The notes beneath the pieces were generated by a model. It saw only the letters and a program-made list of their open reading frames with translations, searched no databases and had not been told where the DNA came from. 5,870 bases of DNA. Source: CALELF01 sp045617925 (GTDB taxonomy: Bacteria > Synergistota > Synergistia > Synergistales > Synergistaceae). Shown here piece by piece: positions 1-4,763 of the stretch. Position numbers and translations under genes: made by a program. The number at the start of each line of letters is the position of its first letter. Position 1 is the stretch's first letter. The stretch lies in the NCBI GenBank assembly GCA_045617925.1, contig JAZLJR010000034.1:1-5870 (forward strand), given 5' to 3'.

Positions 1-660
1 GTTGCCTATCGTTCATCTTTCAGGCAAGGTAAAACTCTTGTGTGGCACGGAGAAAATGGCGAAGGTAGCGACTTTGGCACAACGTGTCACGCTGTTTTGC
101 GCAGGTGGAATTTTGTGCTTGATAACTTGTATTTAGTAACAAGCAAATTTAAGCAAAGAAACAAAATATATGATCTATTATCTTCCTTTACAAAGACCAA
201 AACATTTAAGGAGATAGCAGAGCTAGTTGCCTGTGGCAAGGTTATTCGTGAAGCACCTTTTGATGTGGAGCTTACATACAATAATGAAACACTTCATATA
301 GTAGGGGTTATAGACCTGCTCTGGCAAGATGAGGTTGGCCTTCACATTCGTGACTGGAAAACGACGGAAGAAGAAAACGCGCCAGACGGTTTTTACCAAA
401 AACAACTGGATTTCTATGCTCTTGCACTACATGAATATATGAAGAGTATTGGTAAAACTGTTGCAATAGATGCTGCCCTGATTTACCTTTCCTCAGGGAG
501 TGAAGCAGAGGTAACATCTTATAAGCAAAGCGATTTTGAAGCCATAAGGCAGAGTGTGATAGATTGTTCTGTCGCTTGTGCTGGAAGTGTTTTCAAGCCA
601 CAAGAAAGCAAATGTAGTTATTGCCCGATGGCAAATTCGTGTTTGCAGAGGATACATTGA
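1..660 (+). CDS. PD-(D/E)XK nuclease with C-terminal Cys cluster, 5'-partial (AddB/RecB-like nuclease end)
   Basis: The frame is open from the first base, so the GTG at 40 is internal and the N-terminus lies outside the window; 219 residues are visible. Seen (fragment numbering): a G-x3-H-x2-L element around His30, Glu84 in a REAPF context, Asp105 in GVIDLL, the catalytic pair Asp118-x-Lys120 in RDWKT, and the Q-x3-Y element Gln135/Tyr139. These are the ordered motifs of the RecB-type PD-(D/E)XK exonuclease fold. The C-terminus has Cys205, Cys208 and Cys214 (C-x2-C-x5-C), the spacing of the 4Fe-4S cluster in AddB and Cas4-like nucleases. The fourth ligand normally lies N-terminal to the nuclease motifs. 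Cys29, next to His30, could serve, but the ligand is more likely upstream of the window. Inference: this is the nuclease end of a large helicase-nuclease that resects double-strand breaks for recombination. A stand-alone nuclease cannot be excluded. The gene ends at TGA and is followed by two hairpins. Confidence 0.82.
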   Translation, partial: VAYRSSFRQGKTLVWHGENGEGSDFGTTCHAVLRRWNFVLDNLYLVTSKFKQRNKIYDLLSSFTKTKTFKEIAELVACGKVIREAPFDVELTYNNETLHIVGVIDLLWQDEVGLHIRDWKTTEEENAPDGFYQKQLDFYALALHEYMKSIGKTVAIDAALIYLSSGSEAEVTSYKQSDFEAIRQSVIDCSVACAGSVFKPQESKCSYCPMANSCLQRIH

Positions 661-679
661 AATAGCTTTAGCCATAAGC

Positions 680-696
680 GCCGTGCTTTGCACGGC
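680..696 (+). terminator. GC-rich hairpin after the nuclease gene
   Basis: A perfect 7-bp stem GCCGTGC/GCACGGC encloses a TTT loop, 19 nt after the nuclease stop codon. No U-tract follows directly, so alone it is a poor intrinsic terminator. It may protect the 3' end of the mRNA or work with the longer hairpin just downstream. Confidence 0.5.
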
Positions 697-704
697 TAAC
701 ATAA

Positions 705-749
705 AAAATCACAAGGGATTGCAAATAAATTGCAATCCCTTGTGATTTT
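705..749. terminator. 20-bp perfect inverted repeat, probable terminator
   Basis: Positions 705-724 pair without a mismatch with 730-749 around a 5-nt ATAAA loop. On the plus strand the stem ends in four T and then AGCGG. On the minus strand the stem is followed by a run of six T, so the U-tract is actually better in that direction. The position, 44 nt after the nuclease stop, makes termination of that gene the simplest reading. No minus-strand gene lies upstream that would need it. Confidence 0.65.
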
Positions 750-917
750 AGCGGACGAAGTTGTTCTTTATAAGCTTTAGGACTAAGATTTAATAATTAA
801 ATACATATTAAAGGTCAATACAAGTCAAAAGTTTTATTCCCATTTAAAAATTAAAAAAAGACAAATTTTTCGTATAAAATTCGACGAAGCCTTTGCAGTT
901 CAGCAAAGAAATAATAC
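750..917. other. AT-rich intergenic spacer upstream of the tRNA cluster
   Basis: I see no coding frame, RNA gene or repeat family here. The stretch is strongly AT-rich. Its only local structure is a short inverted repeat, CTTTGC (891-896) and GCAAAG (903-908), about 10 nt before the -35 box of the tRNA promoter. That could be a weak regulator site or chance. The AT-rich tract may act as an upstream activating element for the tRNA promoter. Confidence 0.5.
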
Positions 918-946
918 TTGACTATTTGCTAAAAAAATGCTAATAT
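918..946 (+). promoter_or_regulatory. Sigma-70-type promoter of the tRNA cluster
   Basis: A -35 box TTGACT (918-923) lies 17 bp from a -10 box TAATAT (941-946). The -10 is preceded by TGC, an extended -10. The expected start is about 953, a few bases before tRNA-Leu at 960, leaving a very short 5' leader for processing. The near-consensus elements and ideal spacing fit the strong constitutive transcription expected of tRNA genes. Confidence 0.85.
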
Positions 947-959
947 ACGCTCCGTTGTT

Positions 960-1047
960 GCCGGGATGGTGGAATTGGTAGACACAAGGGACTTAAAATC
1001 CCTCGAACGTAAAGTTCGTGCGAGTTCGATTCTCGCTCTCGGCACCA
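960..1047 (+). tRNA. tRNA-Leu (anticodon UAA)
   Basis: This is an 88-nt class II tRNA with encoded CCA. The acceptor stem GCCGGGA pairs with TCTCGGC, with one G-T wobble. The anticodon stem AGGGA/TCCCT encloses loop CTTAAAA, giving TAA at 994-996, which reads UUA and UUG. The long variable arm forms CGAAC/GTTCG, as expected for Leu. The T arm, GCGAG/CTCGC, is fully paired. It is the first gene of the cluster. Confidence 0.97.
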
Positions 1048-1065
1048 TCCAGCTCAATTAAATAT

Positions 1066-1142
<77 letters not shown>

Positions 1143-1145
1143 ATT

Positions 1146-1222
1146 GGCGCTGTAGCTCAGATGGCTAGAGCATCCGGTTCATACCCGGACGGTCACCGGT
1201 TCGATTCCAGTCAGCGCCACCA
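1146..1222 (+). tRNA. Elongator tRNA-Met (anticodon CAU)
   Basis: This is a 77-nt tRNA with encoded CCA, only 3 nt after tRNA-fMet. The acceptor stem GGCGCTG/CAGCGCC is fully paired, including G1-C72, so it is not an initiator. The anticodon stem TCCGG/CCGGA encloses loop TTCATAC, with CAT at 1180-1182. This loop and the overall sequence resemble elongator Met rather than the lysidine-modified tRNA-Ile(CAU), though the anticodon alone cannot separate them. The T stem has a C-A opposition at C1197/A1209. Confidence 0.9.
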
Positions 1223-1234
1223 TTCAGAAATAAC

Positions 1235-1263
1235 AAAAACCTCTCTTGCAAGAGAGGTTTTTT
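1235..1263 (+). terminator. Terminator-like hairpin inside the tRNA cluster
   Basis: A palindromic stem runs from 1235 to 1262, with core CCTCTCT/AGAGAGG and a TGCA loop, followed by a run of six T at 1258-1263. It sits 12 nt after tRNA-Met and 18 nt before tRNA-Pro. It would end or attenuate transcription before the last tRNA of the cluster. Confidence 0.75.
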
Positions 1264-1281
1264 CACTAATTAGACATTTAA

Positions 1282-1359
1282 CGGGGTGTAGCGCAGCCTG
1301 GCTAGCGCGCTTGGTTCGGGACCAAGAGGTCGTGGGTTCGAATCCCATCACCCCGACCA
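1282..1359 (+). tRNA. tRNA-Pro (anticodon CGG)
   Basis: This is a 78-nt tRNA with encoded CCA. The acceptor stem CGGGGTG/CACCCCG is fully paired, and its C1-G72 pair is a known bacterial Pro identity feature. The anticodon stem CTTGG/CCAAG encloses loop TTCGGGA, with CGG at 1317-1319, which reads CCG. It depends either on readthrough of the hairpin at 1235-1263 or on a weak promoter overlapping it (TTGCAA at 1246, TAATTA at 1267, 15-bp spacing). Confidence 0.96.
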
Positions 1360-1371
1360 TAACATGACAAA

Positions 1372-1410
1372 AAGAGGCAAAAGCGTAAAAACTTTTGCCT
1401 CTTATTTTTT
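1372..1410. terminator. Bidirectional terminator between the tRNA cluster and cdd
   Basis: A perfect 12-bp stem (1372-1383 with 1392-1403) has an 8-nt loop, followed by A and then six T on the plus strand. On the minus strand the same stem is followed by a T run (complement of 1369-1373). It therefore serves the tRNA cluster from the left and the converging cdd gene, which ends at 1431, from the right. Confidence 0.88.
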
Positions 1411-1430
1411 ATGCAGTTAATGTAATGTAA

Positions 1431-1940
1431 TTATTTTGTCAATTTAGATTGTAGTGCTTCGGGCCCGAAGCTTTCGGGAAGCATTTCTTCTAGAGTCATT
1501 TCTTTGTAATCGGTAGGTGATTTAGCGAAGAGCACAGTGAATTCTGCGGGATTACAGAATTCTCTCATCACCTGACGGCAAATGCCACAAGGAGCACAGT
1601 AATCTTTTATAGTATAGTTTGGACCACCTACAATTGCTATGGCCACAATCTTTTTTTCGCCCTCTTGGATAGCATGAAAAATTGCATTGCGTTCTGCACA
1701 AATACCTGCAGGGTAGGAAGCATTTTCCACATTAACACCCAAATATATCTTGCCGGACTCTGCCAATACAGCAGCAGATACATTGTAATTGCTGTATGGT
1801 GCATAGCTACGCACTTGGTTGTCCATAGCCATTTTAATGAGTTTTGATTTGTCAAAGGTTGGTTTTTGAGTGGCATGTGCAGCCTGCCCTGCTATGCACA
1901 AAAACATAGAAGTTAAAGCTATTACTAATAAATTTTTCAT
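1431..1940 (-). CDS. cdd: Cytidine deaminase with N-terminal signal peptide
   Basis: The 169-residue protein should hydrolytically deaminate cytidine and deoxycytidine to uridine and deoxyuridine (pyrimidine salvage). Seen: YAPYSNY (46-52), the ribose-binding NVEN (70-73), CAE with zinc ligand Cys81 and catalytic Glu83, and PCGICRQV with zinc ligands Cys118 and Cys121. This is the three-cysteine set of small tetrameric CDAs. Such enzymes usually have about 130 residues and start just before the YAPYSN helix. Here some 25 extra residues form a Sec-type signal: KN at the N-terminus, a hydrophobic core (4-17) and an AHA cleavage motif (21-23). No lipobox precedes Cys15. The start is supported by GAGGT 7 nt upstream of the ATG; the next in-frame Met (37) would cut into the first helix. 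The gene lies 29 nt downstream of dgt on the same strand. Inference: an exported enzyme acting on nucleosides outside the cytoplasmic membrane. Confidence 0.93.
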   Translation of the reverse strand: MKNLLVIALTSMFLCIAGQAAHATQKPTFDKSKLIKMAMDNQVRSYAPYSNYNVSAAVLAESGKIYLGVNVENASYPAGICAERNAIFHAIQEGEKKIVAIAIVGGPNYTIKDYCAPCGICRQVMREFCNPAEFTVLFAKSPTDYKEMTLEEMLPESFGPEALQSKLTK

Positions 1941-1947
1941 ATTATTT

Positions 1948-1952
1948 ACCTC
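1948..1952 (-). promoter_or_regulatory. Ribosome binding site of cdd
   Basis: GAGGT on the minus strand ends 7 nt before the ATG at 1940. It lies in the 29-nt gap after dgt, with no room for a separate promoter there. It fixes the start that includes the signal peptide. Confidence 0.8.
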
Positions 1953-1969
1953 GTTTATTTATGTAATTT

Positions 1970-2980
1970 TTAATTTTGAACAAATGGCTCTGGGACAAAA
2001 TGCTTTTGGAAAAAGTTTATTGCAAATCTGTCCGTCATGCCGGAGATGTAGTCAACTGCTTCCCTTGCGTCACCTGCGTTTTGCTCCAGCCTATACATAA
2101 ATAGTTCTGTTATGATGTGTTGCACCTTTTTTACTTCCTCTAGTGCATTGCAAGGCTTGTAAACCCGTTCATGCAAGAAGTGTCGCAAAGCCTCTATTTG
2201 TGACAGCATTTCGTCGCTAAGGCGGATTTCGTTTCCAGTGCTGTTTTGCACGACGTCTAGCACCATTGCTTCAATGCGGTCGCTTGTTGGCACTTCTATC
2301 AATTTTTTTTCGTCATCTGTCAGCTCATTTATGTTTATAAAGCCAGCACGCAAGGCGTCATCTGTGTCATGATTAACGTAAGCAAGAGAGTCGGAAATTC
2401 GGACAACCCATGCTTCAAGGGTAGATGGTTTGTCAAGGTTGTAACCGCTTTTTACAGACACCTGGCCTTTTGAATGTTGAATGATGCCCATTCGCACTTC
2501 CCATGTAAGGTTTAATCCTTTGCCGTCACGTTCAAGAACGTCCACAACGCGGAGACTTTGTGCAGCGTGGTGAAACCCTTCAAGCCCGTGTGAACGTGCC
2601 AATTTGTCAAGGACTCTTTCTCCAATGTGTCCGAATGGCGTGTGCCCTAGGTCATGCCCCAAGGCTATTGCCTCTGTGAGGTCCTCATTTAATCGTAATG
2701 CTCTTGCGATAGTTCTTGCAATTTGCGAGACTTCAAGAGTGTGTGTGAGGCGTGTGCGGTAGTGGTCGCCTTCCGGCAGGAGCAGGACTTGCGTCTTGTG
2801 TTTTAATCTGCGGAAAGATTTTGAATGTAATATTCTGTCTCTATCTCGTGCAAAGCAAGTGCGAATGTTGCACTCCGGTTCTTCCCATTGCCTGCCACGG
2901 CTTTGACTTGCAAGACACGCAGAGCCAGATAACATTTCTTTTTCAAGTTTTTCTCTTTCTTCTCTAATTGATAACGCCAT
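1970..2980 (-). CDS. dgt: Deoxyguanosinetriphosphate triphosphohydrolase (HD domain, dGTPase family)
   Basis: The family cleaves dNTPs, classically dGTP, to the deoxynucleoside plus tripolyphosphate and so tunes the cytosolic dNTP pool. Seen in the 336-residue protein: the family N-terminal signature RDRDRILHSKSFRRLKHKTQV (45-65), EGDHYRTRLTHTLEV with metal ligand His80, the HD motif His109-Asp110 in GHDLGHTPFGH, FHHAAQSLRVVD (136-147), and the distal ligand Asp197 in RISDSLAYVNHD. The length matches the short dGTPase type of Gram-positive bacteria rather than the longer, about 500-residue, E. coli Dgt. I chose ATG 2980 because GAGGTGG ends 5 nt upstream; the in-frame GTG at 2989 lies inside that ribosome binding site. 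It is the first gene of a two-gene operon with cdd. Substrate range (dGTP only or several dNTPs) cannot be read from the sequence. Confidence 0.95.
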   Translation of the reverse strand: MALSIREEREKLEKEMLSGSACLASQSRGRQWEEPECNIRTCFARDRDRILHSKSFRRLKHKTQVLLLPEGDHYRTRLTHTLEVSQIARTIARALRLNEDLTEAIALGHDLGHTPFGHIGERVLDKLARSHGLEGFHHAAQSLRVVDVLERDGKGLNLTWEVRMGIIQHSKGQVSVKSGYNLDKPSTLEAWVVRISDSLAYVNHDTDDALRAGFININELTDDEKKLIEVPTSDRIEAMVLDVVQNSTGNEIRLSDEMLSQIEALRHFLHERVYKPCNALEEVKKVQHIITELFMYRLEQNAGDAREAVDYISGMTDRFAINFFQKHFVPEPFVQN

Positions 2981-2985
2981 TTCAA

Positions 2986-2992
2986 CCACCTC
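2986..2992 (-). promoter_or_regulatory. Ribosome binding site of dgt
   Basis: GAGGTGG on the minus strand lies 5 nt upstream of ATG 2980. It contains the alternative GTG codon at 2989, which is why that codon is rejected as the start. Confidence 0.85.
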
Positions 2993-2998
2993 GGAGAA

Positions 2999-3026
2999 AT
3001 TATATCACGAAAAATTTTTTTGTGAA
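2999..3026 (-). promoter_or_regulatory. Predicted promoter of dgt-cdd overlapping a palindrome
   Basis: On the minus strand a TTCACA -35 box (3026-3021, 5 of 6 consensus) lies 16 bp from a perfect TATAAT (3004-2999), which is preceded by TGA, an extended -10. The predicted start near 2992 would leave only about 12 nt before the ATG, with the ribosome binding site at the very 5' end. A near-perfect 21-bp palindrome (3005-3025; outer TCAC/GTGA, inner A-tract/T-tract) fills the spacer and is a candidate operator. Confidence 0.6.
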
Positions 3027-3168
3027 AGATGCGGACTTTTCACGCTAACATAAGCTAAACAGCACGGTTGTTTTCATAAAATTTCTCACATTTTAGATTG
3101 CGTTTATGTATGCTATTACTGTATTTAGTGTCTGTGCGATGTCCAGAAAAGTGAACATTTTTTTTGAG
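3027..3168. other. Divergent intergenic region between dgt and the DUF1538 gene
   Basis: I see no coding frame or RNA gene in this stretch between the two divergent promoters. It is AT-rich, and several TTTTCAC/GTGAA-like words recur in it (3037-3043, 3148-3155). They echo the arms of the palindrome at 3005-3025, but are too short to call as binding sites. Confidence 0.4.
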
Positions 3169-3199
3169 TTGTATAGTTTTTTGAAAAATATGCTATACT
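3169..3199 (+). promoter_or_regulatory. Predicted promoter of the DUF1538-PII operon
   Basis: The -10 box TATACT (3194-3199) is preceded by TGC at 3191-3193, an extended -10. The best -35 match is TTGTAT at 3169-3174 with a long 19-bp spacer, so the extended -10 probably carries most of the recognition. The start near 3206 gives a leader of about 26 nt containing the ribosome binding site. Confidence 0.6.
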
Positions 3200-3218
3200 A
3201 ACCTTAATATTAAAGACT

Positions 3219-3226
3219 AGGAGGAG
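3219..3226 (+). promoter_or_regulatory. Strong ribosome binding site of the DUF1538 gene
   Basis: AGGAGGAG lies 5 nt before the ATG at 3232. It is close to the full anti-Shine-Dalgarno complement and fixes the start. Confidence 0.9.
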
Positions 3227-3231
3227 TAAAA

Positions 3232-4746
3232 ATGAAGCTACCCAATTTTACTGATTCACTCCTCATGGACAAGTTGAAAGAAGCGGCGAGTGCAACATGG
3301 CCGATTATGGCAATTGTTTTTGTTGTGGCTTTTGCCTTTGTTCCAGTTCCCACTGGTGCATTGCTTGAATTTGTCTTTGGGGGTGCTTTTTTAATTTTTG
3401 GCACAGCAGTTTTTTCGCTTGGTGCAGACATTGCAATGATGCCTATTGGAAGTCACATCGGTGGAAGTGTAACACGAACCAAAAAACTTTGGTTTATCCT
3501 TTTTATCAGTTTGTTAGTAGGTATTTTTGTCACAATTTCTGAGCCGGATTTACAGGTTTTGGCAAAGCAAGTTCCGCATATTCCGGACAATCTCATAATA
3601 TGGTCTGTTGCAGTGGGAGTTGGTGTTTTTCTGCTCATTGCAATGGCACGTCAATTCTTGGGTGTGTCGCTTCAGACTGTTATTGTGATTAGTTACTTGC
3701 TTGTCCTTAGCCTTGTGTATTTTGTTGACAGTGGATTTATCGGGGTTGCGTTTGATGCTGGTGGCGTTACAACAGGGCCAATGACAGTGCCGTTTTTAAT
3801 GGCGCTTGGTGCTGGTGTTGCTGCTAGCCGTAGTGACAGCAGCTCACAAGAAGACAGCTTCGGTCTTGTTGGTATTGCTTCTATTGGTCCAATACTCGTT
3901 GTGTTAATTTTGGGGCTATTTTTCACCGCTCCTCGTGTAGCCGGTGGCTCGCCTCTTGTCGTAGCACCAGAATTAGCAAATTCACTTGAACTTTGGAGCT
4001 ATTTCACATCAAGATTTCCGCATTTTTCAAAGGAGATTACAACTTCTCTTATTCCTATTGTGATTTTCTTCCTTACATTCCAGGTGTTTAAGTTACACCT
4101 TCGTCGTGATGAATTGACGAGGATTTTTGCCGGTGTGCTTTATACATATATAGGACTTGTAATTTTTATGATAGGAGTAAACGTTGGATTTCTCCCTGTC
4201 GGCTCTCTTGTGGGGCAAGGAATTGGCGAGCTATCTTGTAATTGGATAATTGTGCCAATAGGTATGTTAATCGGTTATTTTATTGTTCAAGCGGAGCCTG
4301 CTGTCGGTGTGTTAAACAAGCAGGTTGCAGAAATCACATCTGGCGCAATTGCAGGCAAGGCTCTTTCAACAAGCCTTTCCATTGGTGTTGCGGTTTCCGT
4401 AGGGCTTTCCATGCTTCGTATATTGCTTGGTTTTAATTTGCTGTATCTATTGATACCAGGTTACATCTTGGCGATTGCATTGACTCGCTATTGCCCACCG
4501 CTCTTTGTTGCGATAGCCTTTGACTCAGGTGGAGTTGCTTCTGGTGCAATGGCTGCCACGTTCCTTTTGCCATTAGCCATGGGACTTTGCCTTGCTGTGG
4601 GTAGAGATATTGGCAAGGACGCTTTTGGTGTTGTCGCCATGATAGCCATGACACCACCGATTACAATTCAAATCTTGGGACTTATATATAAGTGGCAGCT
4701 TGCTAAAGTGAAACGCATGGAAGAAACACAAGAGATTACACTCTAG
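3232..4746 (+). CDS. DUF1538 family multi-pass membrane protein (two fused repeats), putative ion transporter
   Basis: The 504-residue protein is highly hydrophobic, with about a dozen membrane segments, and is built as an internal duplication. Matching elements seen: an S/A-E-P motif followed by KQV (103-114 and 354-365); FD-[AS]-GGV-[TA]-[TS]-G (174-182 and 430-438), each followed by a hydrophobic helix; and D-[SA]-FG-V ending in ILGL (208-229 and 463-484). This is the DUF1538 pattern with both halves in one chain. The conserved Glu-Pro and Asp-Gly-Gly hairpins in both halves look like a substrate-binding centre of a pseudo-symmetric transporter. As I recall, a DUF1538 pair from Halomonas (UmpAB) was reported as a monovalent cation/proton antiporter; that is the best functional hint but is not shown by this sequence. 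The soluble C-terminal tail (487-504) is short and charged. The PII-like gene follows after 17 nt, implying one mRNA and probably a transporter-regulator complex at the cytoplasmic membrane. Confidence 0.88.
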   Translation: MKLPNFTDSLLMDKLKEAASATWPIMAIVFVVAFAFVPVPTGALLEFVFGGAFLIFGTAVFSLGADIAMMPIGSHIGGSVTRTKKLWFILFISLLVGIFVTISEPDLQVLAKQVPHIPDNLIIWSVAVGVGVFLLIAMARQFLGVSLQTVIVISYLLVLSLVYFVDSGFIGVAFDAGGVTTGPMTVPFLMALGAGVAASRSDSSSQEDSFGLVGIASIGPILVVLILGLFFTAPRVAGGSPLVVAPELANSLELWSYFTSRFPHFSKEITTSLIPIVIFFLTFQVFKLHLRRDELTRIFAGVLYTYIGLVIFMIGVNVGFLPVGSLVGQGIGELSCNWIIVPIGMLIGYFIVQAEPAVGVLNKQVAEITSGAIAGKALSTSLSIGVAVSVGLSMLRILLGFNLLYLLIPGYILAIALTRYCPPLFVAIAFDSGGVASGAMAATFLLPLAMGLCLAVGRDIGKDAFGVVAMIAMTPPITIQILGLIYKWQLAKVKRMEETQEITL

Positions 4747-4751
4747 CGAAT

Positions 4752-4757
4752 GGAGGG
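4752..4757 (+). promoter_or_regulatory. Ribosome binding site of the PII-like gene
   Basis: GGAGGG lies 6 nt before ATG 4764, in the 17-nt gap after the DUF1538 stop. It directly abuts the in-frame TTG at 4758, so the TTG cannot be the start and ATG 4764 is preferred. Confidence 0.85.
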
Positions 4758-4763
4758 TTGAAT

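Noticed and set aside
40..42. GTG at 40 as the start of the nuclease
   Set aside because: The frame is open from base 1 and the nuclease motifs begin almost at once, so a start here would leave a domain without its N-terminal part.
705..749. Inverted repeat as the end of a mobile element or a CRISPR repeat unit
   Set aside because: Only one copy is present, no transposase or spacer array is nearby, and its position fits a terminator.
750..917. Small RNA on the minus strand ending at the 705-749 hairpin
   Set aside because: No convincing minus-strand promoter was found in the AT-rich spacer; the best candidate boxes are about 21 bp apart.
1161..1367. Plus-strand ORF of 68 codons over the tRNA genes
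   Set aside because: It runs through tRNA-Met, the hairpin and tRNA-Pro; the apparent peptide is translated tRNA sequence with no ribosome binding site.
2981..2989. GTG at 2989 as the start of dgt
   Set aside because: The codon lies inside the GAGGTGG ribosome binding site of the ATG at 2980, which has ideal 5-nt spacing.
3098..3119. Second promoter for the DUF1538 operon at TGC-TATTAC (3111-3119)
   Set aside because: It resembles the extended -10 at 3191-3199, but no -35 box occurs at usable spacing.
4758..4763. TTG at 4758 as the start of the PII-like gene
   Set aside because: It directly abuts the GGAGGG ribosome binding site, leaving no spacer; ATG 4764 is 6 nt away from it.
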